The notes: a model not told the origin generated them from the letters alone. Counted from the stretch's first letter, positions 12,649 to 21,787 are shown. The stretch: 64,000 bases of DNA from Acinetobacter sp. CS-2 (GCF_016599715.1 NZ_CP067019.1:2480001-2544000); one strand, 5' to 3'. Made by a program: numbers and translations.

Positions 12649-13217
12649 GCGGGGATAACTCCTGGCAGGCCTAATTTATTAACAAAGAATGTATGTATTG
12701 GCCTTCAAATACACCAAACACAAAATTAATCCCGTCAATTGTACCTGATTTATGATTTCACTTGCTAGCTCATAAGCCTTAGTCTTTTGGATGATTTTTT
12801 CAGCATTATCGCTTTTAATTTACATCTATTCCTTTACACAACACCTTCATCGTTTTATTTAATAAAAACAGTTATTTTTATTAAATTTTCTCACATTAAG
12901 ATTTTATGAGGAAATATTGCTCACTTATTTTGCAATCCAGAAATACAATTATTGTTGAATATTCTTTCGATTCTAAAAGTTCAGTTTATTTTGAGTATTT
13001 ATTTAAAAAATGACAGGAATCAGAAAAATTGATTAAATTTTCCTTCCTATCATCACGGTATTAAAAATACCGCCTTTCTTTGCTTTAGAAATTACCTCAT
13101 ATCTTTTACATAAGCTGCTTTATTCTTGTGGTTTTTTTGCAACACTTTGACATGCGTTTAACAGTTTGTGATATTGATATTTAAAATTCAAAAAGCGAAT
13201 AGACAGGAGAAACTATA
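12649..13217. other. AT-rich intergenic region between nuoA and a divergent small gene
   Basis: 569 bases without a convincing gene on either strand. The gap separates leftward nuoA from a rightward small gene, so it should hold both promoters. A perfect 7-bp hairpin with a 3-base loop (CGGTATT/AATACCG) is at 13056-13072, followed by a pyrimidine-rich stretch. No clear sigma-70 pair could be assigned with confidence. Confidence 0.5.
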
Positions 13218-13574
13218 ATGACATTAAAATATGCCCATGAATCTGAATATTTCTTCTTTGCACAACTGTTAGTTCATCATGTGGAAAGATACATCGAGAA
13301 ACACCCAGATGCTCAGGATGCCATTTTTGACCTGCGTGATATCTATGACCTTTTCCGCCAAGACTTTGCTGCAACCACCACCAATCTCGAAGCTATTTTA
13401 AACGTTGCAGATGAATACAAGGTCGAAACATTAAATGGGGACCAGAAATTGATTAGCCATTATGCCATAGATCCCAAAAACAATTCTTTGCTACTAGATC
13501 TTAATGCCGATGCACTCGCTAGCTTAAAACAGGGAAAAAGCCTGATTGAACCAGATGCCACCAGTCATGAATAA
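13218..13574 (+). CDS. Conserved small protein of unknown function
   Basis: 118-residue soluble protein that I do not recognise. It begins MTLKYAHESEYFFFAQLL and is rich in aspartate and hydrophobic residues, with a predicted helical N-terminal half (a YIEKHPDAQDAIFDLRDIYDLF-like helix) and no signal peptide or membrane segment. An AGGAG lies nine bases before the ATG (gacaggagaaactata), supporting the start. It ends three bases before a strong bidirectional terminator shared with the convergent bfmS. No function is inferred. Confidence 0.8.
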   Translation: MTLKYAHESEYFFFAQLLVHHVERYIEKHPDAQDAIFDLRDIYDLFRQDFAATTTNLEAILNVADEYKVETLNGDQKLISHYAIDPKNNSLLLDLNADALASLKQGKSLIEPDATSHE

Positions 13575-13576
13575 GA

Positions 13577-13606
13577 CTAAAAAGCACCGCATTCGGTGCT
13601 TTTTAG
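13577..13606. terminator. Bidirectional rho-independent terminator
   Basis: A 13-bp perfect stem (CTAAAAAGCACCG / CGGTGCTTTTTAG) with a 4-base loop, A-run on one side and T-run on the other. It sits between the rightward small gene and the convergent bfmS, so it can end transcripts from both sides. Confidence 0.9.
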
Positions 13607-13619
13607 TGTTCCCTATTCT

Positions 13620-15290
13620 TTAAAATTCTGTCTGTATGACACCATCAGCCTTAAGGACACCGGTTTTCTTTTTTGCTTTATTAAACCGCTGTACCGGCCA
13701 CGACATGGTGAAACGAGCCCCGCCTAAAATCGGGCTTTGATCCACCTCAATTTTCCCACCAAACCAGTAAGCAATACGGCTCACAATGGACAAACCTAGA
13801 CCATAGCCCCCTGAAGCACGGGTACGGCTGTCATCCAGACGGGCAAAAGCTTCAAAAATGCGCTGCCGCTCTTCCTCAGGAATACCGGCACCATCATCCT
13901 CTACCTGAACATAAGCCTGCCCCGCGTCATTGATACCACCACTGACAAGCACTTTATGATCACAGTAGCGAACCGCATTGCCAACCAGATTTTGTACTAC
14001 ACGATGCAAGTAACGCCGCTCGGCATCGACCACCACACTAATAGGTGGTGCTTTGAGTTCAATTTCTTTTTGAGTTTTAAGTGCCTCGGTTTCAATCACC
14101 ACCTGATCCAGCACTTCAAACAGCACGATTTTTTCAAAATCTAAAGAAGGTGTGCCCTGCTCCAGTTTTGCATAGGTCATGATTTCATCAATCAAGGTAT
14201 TGAGCGCTTCAATATCTTTATCAATCTGTTCAACCTGTTGTAGGCGATACTCATAGTCATCTTCTTCGGCCAACATTTCCATACCAAAACGGATACGTGC
14301 TACAGGTGTTCGCAGTTCATGCGAAACTGCACGCATCAGCTCACGCTGTGCTTCAATCAAACGCTGAATATGATCGGACATGCTGTTGTAATTGGTCGCC
14401 AGACTGGCCATTTCATCGGTACCATCGACTGGTAAACGCAAGGTCATGTCACCCGATTTCATGCGATGCAAGGCGTAATTCACTTCACGTAAACGACGCT
14501 GCATCGGCACCAGCAATCCATACACCCCAAGACTTAATACAAACAGACTCAGCAAGGTAATGCCTGCAGCCAACTGGAAAGGCATCCAGTTAAATAAAGG
14601 TACAGGCCCTAAAACCAGCACCTCGGAAGGTGAGCTGGGCATAGGAGAAACGATCGAGATGGTGGTACCCCGAACCGAGGCATTGTCACGGTACAAAATA
14701 ATACTGTGATCCAAGCGAAGCCGGCCGATTTGTTCAGAATCAAGCGGTAGGTTTTGCACTTTTTCAATGGCAATCGGATAAGAAAAATTCGATTGAATTT
14801 TGGCGAGATACTCTTTTTCTTGCCCAGGGTAATACACCAGATAATCCAGAATGAAAATAGGTAAGGCTTTCATCTGGCGCTCGCCTATTTTATTCACTTT
14901 TACATACAGCAAATGCTGAGGATCATCTTTCAGACCAATAATGATATAAGCAATGGAGTTTTCTGCATCATAACGAACGGCTGCTTTACGCTCTTCAATC
15001 CGTTTTCTCTCGGTACGCGATAAATCCACCTTAGCCGCATCAACATAATAGATCGGAAGCTCCAGCAAATCGGAAGCATCAGAAATCCAGTCTTTTTTCT
15101 GCTGTTCATTCGGCTGTCGGGCAATCCCTTCACTAATGATATAAGAAATACCATCGGTCAACGACTCACGATATTCTTGCGCACGCTGATAATTGATGAT
15201 TTGTACCAGTAGATAGCCAAATAAGGCAACCAAGGCCACTAAAATCACTAATCCTGCATAAATGCGCAAGAATATACTGTGTTTAAACAC
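13620..15290 (-). CDS. bfmS: Sensor histidine kinase BfmS
   Basis: Membrane sensor kinase of the BfmRS system, which in A. baumannii controls pilus-dependent biofilm formation, envelope and capsule functions. The product has 556 residues: N-terminal transmembrane helix (about 8-32), a periplasmic domain to about 232, a second helix (about 237-262), a HAMP domain, the dimerisation box SHELRTPVAR with His324, and a HATPase domain with DDGAGIPEEE and GGYGLGLSIV. It starts 35 bases after bfmR ends, so it is co-transcribed. It differs from A. baumannii BfmS only in length by a few residues as far as I recall. Confidence 0.93.
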   Translation of the reverse strand: MFKHSIFLRIYAGLVILVALVALFGYLLVQIINYQRAQEYRESLTDGISYIISEGIARQPNEQQKKDWISDASDLLELPIYYVDAAKVDLSRTERKRIEERKAAVRYDAENSIAYIIIGLKDDPQHLLYVKVNKIGERQMKALPIFILDYLVYYPGQEKEYLAKIQSNFSYPIAIEKVQNLPLDSEQIGRLRLDHSIILYRDNASVRGTTISIVSPMPSSPSEVLVLGPVPLFNWMPFQLAAGITLLSLFVLSLGVYGLLVPMQRRLREVNYALHRMKSGDMTLRLPVDGTDEMASLATNYNSMSDHIQRLIEAQRELMRAVSHELRTPVARIRFGMEMLAEEDDYEYRLQQVEQIDKDIEALNTLIDEIMTYAKLEQGTPSLDFEKIVLFEVLDQVVIETEALKTQKEIELKAPPISVVVDAERRYLHRVVQNLVGNAVRYCDHKVLVSGGINDAGQAYVQVEDDGAGIPEEERQRIFEAFARLDDSRTRASGGYGLGLSIVSRIAYWFGGKIEVDQSPILGGARFTMSWPVQRFNKAKKKTGVLKADGVIQTEF

Positions 15291-15325
15291 GTAGTTGTCC
15301 TATAAAATTAGCGAGCGGGCAGAGA

Positions 15326-16039
15326 TTAAAGACCTGTTTCTTTAACGAACAGATAACCTTTACTGCGTACCGTTTTAATACGTTTTGGATTTTCAGGATC
15401 ATCGCCAATTTTTGGACGGATACGTGAGATACGTACGTCAATTGAACGATCCTGACCGTCATATTCAATACCGCGCAGACGCTCAAAAATGTCTTCACGG
15501 GAAAGAATGCGACCCGCATTTGAAGCCAACAACCATAACAGGTCGTATTCCGCGCTGGTAAAGTCAACCAGCTCACCATTCAAGGTCACTGATCGTCCAC
15601 CATTATCGATTACCAGATCATCAAATTCTATGCGTTGAGCCACTTCATCTTCAGGAGCCTTGTCGGTACGGCGCAGCAAGGCACGAATACGGGCAAGTAA
15701 TACACGCGGTTGAACCGGTTTTGCGACATAGTCATCTGCCCCCATTTCCAGGCCTAAAACCTGGTCCATGTCTTCAGTACGTGCTGTCAGCATTAAAATT
15801 GGCTGATGATAATGTGGACGTACTTCACGACAAATGGTCAAACCATCCGCACCCGGTAACATGACATCAAGTACCACCAAATCTGGCTGTTCAGCGATGA
15901 TACGGCGGATTGCACGATTACCGTCAGGTTCTACCCCAACTTCCAATCCGTTACGGATAAGGTATTCTTGAGTCAAACGCGCAAGACGTTCATCGTCTTC
16001 AACAATTAAAATTTTAGGTAACTTTTCTTCTTGGCTCAT
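15326..16039 (-). CDS. bfmR: Response regulator BfmR
   Basis: OmpR/PhoB-family response regulator partnered with BfmS. The chosen start gives 237 residues beginning MSQEEKLPKILIVEDDERLA. An upstream in-frame extension exists but the family N-terminus is at 16039. The receiver domain has the acidic pair in VEDD, the phospho-acceptor Asp58 in VVLDVMLPGADG and Lys in DDYVAKPVQPR. The winged-helix output domain ends IKTVRSKGYLFVKE. The sequence matches what I know of A. baumannii BfmR almost residue for residue, which is the best genus marker in the window. Confidence 0.95.
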   Translation of the reverse strand: MSQEEKLPKILIVEDDERLARLTQEYLIRNGLEVGVEPDGNRAIRRIIAEQPDLVVLDVMLPGADGLTICREVRPHYHQPILMLTARTEDMDQVLGLEMGADDYVAKPVQPRVLLARIRALLRRTDKAPEDEVAQRIEFDDLVIDNGGRSVTLNGELVDFTSAEYDLLWLLASNAGRILSREDIFERLRGIEYDGQDRSIDVRISRIRPKIGDDPENPKRIKTVRSKGYLFVKETGL

Positions 16040-16325
16040 AAAATGCCCCTTTATATGGATTAAGCTATCCTTAAAAATCCGTTGGATAGGCTTTAATATC
16101 TTCAGCAATATACACACGTTTACATTGTAAACAAGATGCTGTTCACCAAACTGATACATCAAAGTAGCATTTTGTTATATTTTTTTTAAACATTGAATTT
16201 ATTGAATTTTTCATATTTTAGTAATTTTCAGGCTATTTATAGAAATATTTAGCGACAAAATGTCTATTTTTTAAACCGTCTGTCTGTTTGCACAGTTTCT
16301 GACTAGTTAGATAGCTTCTTTTAAG

Positions 16326-16346
16326 TTATCCACAATGTTATCTATA
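16326..16346 (+). promoter_or_regulatory. Candidate DnaA boxes upstream of nrdA
   Basis: TTATCCACA at 16326-16334 is a perfect match to the DnaA-box consensus. A degenerate copy, TTATCTATA, follows at 16338-16346 with a 3-base gap. DnaA control of nrdAB is established in E. coli, which also has paired boxes in that promoter. Whether these are used here is inference. Confidence 0.5.
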
Positions 16347-16524
16347 AGCACATTTTTTTAGCTTTGTTATGCTATGCCTTGCCTGATAAGGCTTATAGAA
16401 AAATCAATAAAAATAGCAATATTTTTACAGAGATTAATGCATGTACTAAGAAAAATATTTAGCAAAATGTCAATATTGATCTACCCTAAATTTTCCCGTA
16501 TCTTGTGTTCAATTAATTTTAAAA

Positions 16525-16540
16525 CCACTAGGTCTTGTGT
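16525..16540 (+). promoter_or_regulatory. Possible NrdR-like box
   Basis: CCACTAGGTCTTGTGT resembles the NrdR-box pattern (roughly ACACTATATNTTGTGT). A weaker copy is at 16545-16560, 20 bases further on, which is not the usual tandem spacing. NrdR represses ribonucleotide reductase genes in most bacteria. This is a by-eye match only. Confidence 0.3.
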
Positions 16541-16625
16541 TTATTCCTCAAATACTGTGGCATAAAATTTGCCCGGTTCAAATGGTCCATAAACATAAAA
16601 ATAGATGACAATGGAGCTATGCTAA

Positions 16626-19445
16626 ATGAGCGTAATCACTTCAACTCCTGGTCAACTTCAGGTGATTAAACGCACCGGTGATGTTGCCACTTTTGACGCA
16701 GAAAAAATTTCTGTAGCGATTGGTAAAGCTTTTTTGGCTGTAGAAGGCCAGCAAAGTGTAGATTCTAGCCGTATTCATGATCGTATCGAGCAACTGACTG
16801 AAATGGTGATGAATACGTTTAACCGTCGTTTACCGTCAGGCGGCACAATTCATATTGAAGAAATTCAAGACCAGGTTGAACTTGCGCTGATGCGTACTGG
16901 TGAACAAAAAGTTGCACGTGCGTATGTCATCTACCGCGAACAACGCTCTGAAGCACGCAAACAGACTGGCGCTCATCACCATCCGACTTTACAAGTGACT
17001 ACTGCGAATGGTCAGCTTAAACCGCTTGACCTGGGCGCACTAGAAGCACATGTGGCAAAAGCAGCTGAAGGCCTGGAAGGTATTGACGTTAAAGCCATTG
17101 TCGATGAAACCGTAAAAAACCTCTATAACGGCGTAAAAGAATCTGACATCGCTACAACGATGATGATGGCGACACGTACCCGTATTGAACAAGAACCAAA
17201 TTATACCTATGTGACTGCACGTTTACTTCGTGACAATCTGGTTGCTACAGGTTTAGAGTTCTTGGGCCTATCTACAGATACCAATGAAGGCGATGCTTTA
17301 GAGACTTTCCTTAAGAAAGGGATCGAGCTTGATCTTCTGTCACCAGAATTATTGAATTTTAACCTTGCGAAACTGGCAGCGGCGATTCAACCAGAACGCT
17401 CAAACCAGTTCACCTACTTAGGTCTGCAAACCTTATTTGACCGTTACTTCATTCATTCAAATGGCATCCGTTTTGAATTACCGCAATTGTTCTTTATGCG
17501 CGTTTCAATGGGGCTGTCGTTAAATGAAGAAAACCGTGAAGAGCGTGCCATCGAATTCTATAACTTATTGTCTAGCTTCGACTACATGGCCTCTACGCCG
17601 ACCCTGTTCAACTCTGGTACTTTACGTCCACAGTTGTCGAGCTGCTACTTAACCACGATTGCCGATGATCTTTACAACATTTATGGCGCAATGCGTGATA
17701 ATGCCATGCTGTCTAAATGGGCTGGCGGTTTAGGTAATGACTGGACACCTGTTCGTGCATTGAACTCATATATCAAAGGCACCAACGGTAAATCACAAGG
17801 TGTCGTACCTTTCCTTAAAGTGGCCAACGATACTGCCGTTGCGGTAAACCAGGGTGGTAAACGTAAAGGTGCGGTATGTGCATACTTAGAAACCTGGCAC
17901 CTGGATATCGAAGAGTTCCTTGAACTGCGTAAGAATACCGGTGATGACCGTCGCCGTACCCATGACATGAACACAGCAAACTGGGTTCCGGACCTGTTCA
18001 TGCAACGTGTATTTGAAGATGCTGAATGGACATTGTTCACGCCATCTGAAACACCAGATCTTCACGATTTAACCGGTCAAGCATTTGCAGAACGCTATGC
18101 TTATTACGAAAGCATTGCCAAAGAAACCGACATGCTGCACAAGAAAGTGCGTGCCAAAGACTTGTGGCGCAAAATGCTTTCTATGCTGTTTGAAACAGGT
18201 CACCCTTGGATCACATTCAAAGACGTATGTAACTTGCGTTCACCACAGCAACACGTGGGCGTAGTGCATTCATCAAACTTATGTACTGAGATCACTCTGA
18301 ACACCAACCAGGATGAAATCGCGGTATGTAACCTGGGTTCAATCAACCTGGTACAGCACGTTCAAGGTGGTGTATTAGACCGTGAAAAATTGGCGCGCAC
18401 TGTAAAAACCGCGGTTCGTATGCTCGATAACGTGATTGACATCAACTACTACGCGGTTCCGCAAGCGAAAAATTCAAACCTGAAACACCGTCCAGTCGGT
18501 ATGGGTATCATGGGCTTCCAAGATGCTTTATATGAAATGAAACTGGCATATGGTTCTGACGAAGCTGTAGATTTCGCTGACGAATCTATGGAAGTAATCA
18601 GCTACTACGCTATTCAAACCTCTAGCGACTTGGCTGTTGAACGTGGTACTTACGAAACATTTAAAGGATCACTTTGGGATCAAGGCATCCTTCCTATTGA
18701 TTCTTTAGACATCGTGGCGAAATCACGCCCAGAACGCATGTTTGAAGTAGACCGTACACAACGTTTAGACTGGGACACTTTACGTGCCAAAGTTCAAAAA
18801 GACGGTATGCGTAACTCGAACGTAATGGCGATTGCACCTACTGCGACTATTTCGAACATCTGTGGCGTATCTCAGTCGATCGAACCGACTTTCCAAAACC
18901 TGTATGTGAAATCAAACCTTTCTGGTGAATTCACAGTGATCAACCCGTACCTGGTACGTGCGTTAAAAGATCGCGGTCTTTGGGATTCAGTGATGGTCAA
19001 CGACCTGAAACACTTTGAAGGTTCGGTACAAAAGATTTCTCGTATTCCTGAAGAGCTTAAAGCGATTTTCGCAACTGCATTTGAAGTTGAGCCACGCTGG
19101 ATTGTGGATGCTGCATCACGCCGTCAAAAATGGATTGATCAGGCTCAGTCGCTTAACCTTTACATCTCTGGTGCAAACGGTAAGAAACTTGACCTGACTT
19201 ACAAAATGGCATGGTTACGTGGTCTTAAGACAACTTATTACCTCCGTGCATTAGGTGCAACTTCTGCCGAGAAATCAACTATTAACACTGGCGCATTGAA
19301 TGCCGTTAAACCGGCCACTGTTGCAGCACCTGTTACTGCTGCGGTAGCGCCTGAAGTGAAAGCTGAAGAAGATGGTTTTGCTCAAGCAGCACCAGTGCCA
19401 ATGGCATGTTCAATTGACAACCCTGATTGTGAGGCTTGTCAATAA
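16626..19445 (+). CDS. nrdA: Ribonucleoside-diphosphate reductase subunit alpha (class Ia)
   Basis: Catalytic subunit of aerobic ribonucleotide reductase, making dNDPs from NDPs. At 939 residues it is far longer than E. coli NrdA (761), because it has two N-terminal ATP-cones: one at about residues 11-105 and one at about 118-215, as in Pseudomonas aeruginosa NrdA. The catalytic barrel follows, with SCYLTT, NLCTEITLNTN near residue 558 and the tyrosine-bearing C-terminal half. The protein ends in a cysteine-containing tail (CEACQ) that re-reduces the active site. A GGAG lies nine bases before the ATG. nrdB is downstream, separated by about 750 bases. Confidence 0.96.
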   Translation: MSVITSTPGQLQVIKRTGDVATFDAEKISVAIGKAFLAVEGQQSVDSSRIHDRIEQLTEMVMNTFNRRLPSGGTIHIEEIQDQVELALMRTGEQKVARAYVIYREQRSEARKQTGAHHHPTLQVTTANGQLKPLDLGALEAHVAKAAEGLEGIDVKAIVDETVKNLYNGVKESDIATTMMMATRTRIEQEPNYTYVTARLLRDNLVATGLEFLGLSTDTNEGDALETFLKKGIELDLLSPELLNFNLAKLAAAIQPERSNQFTYLGLQTLFDRYFIHSNGIRFELPQLFFMRVSMGLSLNEENREERAIEFYNLLSSFDYMASTPTLFNSGTLRPQLSSCYLTTIADDLYNIYGAMRDNAMLSKWAGGLGNDWTPVRALNSYIKGTNGKSQGVVPFLKVANDTAVAVNQGGKRKGAVCAYLETWHLDIEEFLELRKNTGDDRRRTHDMNTANWVPDLFMQRVFEDAEWTLFTPSETPDLHDLTGQAFAERYAYYESIAKETDMLHKKVRAKDLWRKMLSMLFETGHPWITFKDVCNLRSPQQHVGVVHSSNLCTEITLNTNQDEIAVCNLGSINLVQHVQGGVLDREKLARTVKTAVRMLDNVIDINYYAVPQAKNSNLKHRPVGMGIMGFQDALYEMKLAYGSDEAVDFADESMEVISYYAIQTSSDLAVERGTYETFKGSLWDQGILPIDSLDIVAKSRPERMFEVDRTQRLDWDTLRAKVQKDGMRNSNVMAIAPTATISNICGVSQSIEPTFQNLYVKSNLSGEFTVINPYLVRALKDRGLWDSVMVNDLKHFEGSVQKISRIPEELKAIFATAFEVEPRWIVDAASRRQKWIDQAQSLNLYISGANGKKLDLTYKMAWLRGLKTTYYLRALGATSAEKSTINTGALNAVKPATVAAPVTAAVAPEVKAEEDGFAQAAPVPMACSIDNPDCEACQ

Positions 19446-19577
19446 GTTAACTAACTTAGGAATCAACCGAGATTTATCTCTTCATTGCGACTTTAGCAAT
19501 GGTTGATTCTTATGAGTGGTTAGCATAAGAACTCACTCTTGCTACTTCGTAATGATTGATTCCTTTTAGGAGCGAAC

Positions 19578-19757
19578 ATGTCGAAGAAGTTAAAAGATTT
19601 TAGAAAGAAAGTACGTGTAGTTTTTGAAGAAGCAGAAAAATTTATTTGTCGCCTATTAGTAATATATTTCTTATTAGGTGGCAGTGCTGGACATTCTTCA
19701 GATACTAACCAAGCTAAAGAAAGTGAAATCCAAGCAATTGCTCAGGCAGTTGCCTAA
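19578..19757 (+). CDS. Small putative membrane protein between nrdA and nrdB
   Basis: 59-residue open frame with a good ribosome site (TAGGAGCG, seven bases before ATG). The N-terminus is strongly basic (MSKKLKDFRKKVRVVF), followed by an amphipathic or membrane helix (FICRLLVIYFLLGG) and a polar, alanine-rich tail ending IQAIAQAVA. I do not recognise a family. The coding-like composition, the strong Shine-Dalgarno sequence and the position within the nrd transcript support a real gene. A 10-bp hairpin follows the stop directly. Confidence 0.6.
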   Translation: MSKKLKDFRKKVRVVFEEAEKFICRLLVIYFLLGGSAGHSSDTNQAKESEIQAIAQAVA

Positions 19758-19758
19758 C

Positions 19759-19788
19759 GAGAAGAGTTAAATTAATTGAACTCTTCTC
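19759..19788. repeat. Perfect 10-bp hairpin after the small gene
   Basis: GAGAAGAGTT and AACTCTTCTC form a perfect inverted repeat around a 10-base AT loop, starting two bases after the stop codon. There is no T-run, so it is not a standard terminator. It may stabilise the transcript 3' end or mark the edge of the adjoining GC-rich repeat. Confidence 0.6.
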
Positions 19789-19790
19789 AA

Positions 19791-19890
19791 AATCCCCCTA
19801 AATCCCCCTTTTCCAAAGGGGGACTTCCGTGGAAGCAAAAGAATTCACGGAAAACCCCTCCTTTATTAAAGGAGGGGTTTGGGGAGGATT
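19791..19890. repeat. GC-rich imperfect inverted repeat (REP/MITE-like)
   Basis: About 100 bases that stand out in base composition. The left arm begins AATCCCCCTAAATCCCCC and the right arm ends GGGGTTTGGGGAGGATT; each arm also contains its own smaller hairpin (CCCCCTTTTCCAAAGGGGG and CCCCTCCTTTATTAAAGGAGGGG). AATCC...GGATT termini and poly-C/poly-G tracts recall intergenic repeats spread through Acinetobacter genomes. A genome-wide copy count would settle it. Confidence 0.6.
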
Positions 19891-19921
19891 TAATATTTAA
19901 CAATAAAGGAAATAAACCACC

Positions 19922-20053
19922 ATGCTCCATATGACCCATAACTACATGTTAGGACTTGCAGTACTGGTGTTTGCCTTTATTTTCTTTTACACGCCTATGG
20001 TTTATGCGTTTTTAGCCATTCGTAAACAGCAGCGTAAGCAAAATAAGTCGTGA
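19922..20053 (+). CDS. 43-residue single-helix membrane peptide
   Basis: Short open frame encoding a peptide with one clear transmembrane helix (YMLGLAVLVFAFIFFYTPMVYAF, about residues 8-30) and a strongly basic tail (RKQQRKQNK). AAAGGAAA lies about nine bases before the ATG at 19922; an in-frame ATG at 19931 is an alternative. It lies between the GC-rich repeat and nrdB on the same strand. No family is recognised, and it is too short for conservation to be judged by eye. Confidence 0.5.
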   Translation: MLHMTHNYMLGLAVLVFAFIFFYTPMVYAFLAIRKQQRKQNKS

Positions 20054-20190
20054 GGATATCTGTCCTATCGAACAAGATTAGAGCAGTGATCGGCAAAACT
20101 TAATTTTGCTTACACAATTTAAGCGTATAGTAGACATCTTCGTTTGTGAGATGTCAGATAACGGATATAAGCAACGAAGAGAGAATTGAT

Positions 20191-21474
20191 ATGTCTATCC
20201 TAAGTTGGGACGATTTCGAAGATGATTCGCAAAAACCGGCTGCACCTGAACACAAGTCTGCGCCCGTCGAACCGCAAAAAGCGGCTCATACACAGGTGGT
20301 ATCTGATGCACACAACGCACCGTCGCATGTGGCAACTGCACAACCCCTTAGAGCCACTCAAAACCGAGGATCAAATCCAACCGATTCATTGGCAAGAGCA
20401 TCTTCTTCCCTAGAGAACCTTGATGTTGCTCCAGGTCTGGAAGAGCTTGAAATGGGCGCTCAGCGTGTACAGGTTGATGATAAAGCCATGATCAACTGTC
20501 GTGCTGACCTGAACCAACTGGTTCCATTCAAATACGAATGGGCTTGGCAAAAGTATCTGGACGGTTGTGCCAACCACTGGATGCCGCAAGAAGTCAACAT
20601 GAACCACGACATCGCGCTTTGGAAGTCTGAAAATGGCTTAACTGAAGATGAGCGTACCATCGTGATGCGTTCACTTGGTTTCTTCTCGACTGCCGATTCA
20701 CTGGTTGCAAACAACCTGGTACTGGCGATTTACCGTCACATCACCAACCCTGAATGCCGTCAGTACATCTTGCGTCAAGCATTTGAAGAAGCGATTCATA
20801 CTCACGCTTATCAGTACTGTATCGAGTCATTAGGTATGGATGAAGGCGAAGTCTTCAACATGTACCGCGAAGTACCGTCCGTTGCGCGTAAAGCCGCTTG
20901 GGGCCTGAAATATACCCAGTCTTTAAGTGACCCTACGTTCAAAACTGGCACACCTGAAAATGACCAGATTTTGCTTCGCAACCTGATCGCGTTCTACTGT
21001 GTTCTTGAAGGTATTTTCTTCTACTGTGGTTTCAGCCAGATTCTGTCTATGGGCCGTCGTAACAAGATGAACGGTGTTGCCGAGCAATTCCAGTACATTT
21101 TACGTGATGAGTCTATGCACCTGAACTTCGGTATCGATATGATCAACCAGATCAAGATCGAAAACCCAGGTTTATGGACCACTGAGTTCCAGGAAGAAAT
21201 CATCCAGATGATTCTTGAAGGCACCATGCTTGAAATCGAATACGCACGTGACACCATGCCACGCGGTGTACTTGGCATGAATGCTGCGATGATGGAAGAA
21301 TACCTGAAGTTCATCTGTAACCGTCGTTTAGCGCAACTTGGTTTGCCTGAACAATTCGCTGGTGTGAATAACCCATTCCAGTGGATGTCGGAAATGATGG
21401 ACTTGCGTAAAGAGAAGAATTTCTTCGAGACGCGTGTTACGGACTATCAGACCGGCGGTGCGTTAAGCTGGTAA
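20191..21474 (+). CDS. nrdB: Ribonucleoside-diphosphate reductase subunit beta (class Ia)
   Basis: Radical-generating di-iron subunit of ribonucleotide reductase. I choose the ATG at 20191 ([12 protein letters not shown]) because GAAGAGAG lies just upstream and the start matches the family; an in-frame extension to 20146 is unlikely. The 427-residue product has a low-complexity N-terminal region (to about residue 90) not found in E. coli NrdB, then the ferritin-like fold. The di-iron ligands are visible in [15 protein letters not shown] and [11 protein letters not shown]. The C-terminus is the NrdA-docking peptide (YQTGGALSW). Confidence 0.95.
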   Translation: MSILSWDDFEDDSQKPAAPEHKSAPVEPQKAAHTQVVSDAHNAPSHVATAQPLRATQNRGSNPTDSLARASSSLENLDVAPGLEELEMGAQRVQVDDKAMINCRADLNQLVPFKYEWAWQKYLDGCANHWMPQEVNMNHDIALWKSENGLTEDERTIVMRSLGFFSTADSLVANNLVLAIYRHITNPECRQYILRQAFEEAIHTHAYQYCIESLGMDEGEVFNMYREVPSVARKAAWGLKYTQSLSDPTFKTGTPENDQILLRNLIAFYCVLEGIFFYCGFSQILSMGRRNKMNGVAEQFQYILRDESMHLNFGIDMINQIKIENPGLWTTEFQEEIIQMILEGTMLEIEYARDTMPRGVLGMNAAMMEEYLKFICNRRLAQLGLPEQFAGVNNPFQWMSEMMDLRKEKNFFETRVTDYQTGGALSW

Positions 21475-21481
21475 GAAATAT

Positions 21482-21514
21482 AAAAAGCGGAGTCATTAGG
21501 TTCCGCTTTTTTTT
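21482..21514 (+). terminator. Rho-independent terminator of nrdB
   Basis: Perfect 10-bp stem AAAAAGCGGA / TCCGCTTTTT with a 10-base loop and a run of eight or more T residues, seven bases after the nrdB stop. Confidence 0.88.
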
Positions 21515-21542
21515 ATACGAATAAAAATAATGGTGAATAAAA

Positions 21543-21776
21543 ATGAGTAAAGGTAAAAATCAACATGTCGTCCCACATTCTAATGGATGGGCTGTGAAAG
21601 GTGCCGGCAATAGCAAAGCAACTAAAGTAACATCTACCCAAGCTGAAGCAATTAAAATTGCTGAAAGCATTGCTCGTAATCAAGGGTCTGACACAAAAAT
21701 TCATGGTACAAATGGACAAATACGTTCCGGTAACAGTTATGGTAATGATCCTTATCCACCGAAAGATACAAAATAA
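21543..21776 (+). CDS. DUF2188-type small basic protein
   Basis: 77-residue soluble protein. It begins MSKGKNQHVVPHSNGWAVKG, the pattern I associate with DUF2188 (HVVPxxxGWAVKxxG), followed by a helix rich in alanine (TQAEAIKIAESIARNQGS) and a glycine/asparagine tail. The function of this family is not established; members are often found near mobile or stress genes. It is flanked by terminators on both sides, so it is a single-gene transcript. Confidence 0.75.
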   Translation: MSKGKNQHVVPHSNGWAVKGAGNSKATKVTSTQAEAIKIAESIARNQGSDTKIHGTNGQIRSGNSYGNDPYPPKDTK

Positions 21777-21787
21777 TCCGATTCTAG

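Larger units (their letters stand above)
16040..16625. promoter_or_regulatory. bfmR-nrdA divergent intergenic region
   Basis: 586 AT-rich bases between leftward bfmR and rightward nrdA with no supported gene. It must contain the bfmR promoter (near bfmR) and the nrdA promoter (near nrdA). It carries a DnaA-box match at 16326-16334 and a possible NrdR-like box at 16525-16540, described separately. Confidence 0.6.

Noticed and set aside
15326..16162. 278-residue version of BfmR
   Set aside because: The extra 41 residues are unlike any receiver domain and the family start is at 16039.
19791..19890. Could the GC-rich repeat be a CRISPR array?
   Set aside because: There are only two diverged inverted arms, no direct repeats with spacers, and no cas genes nearby.
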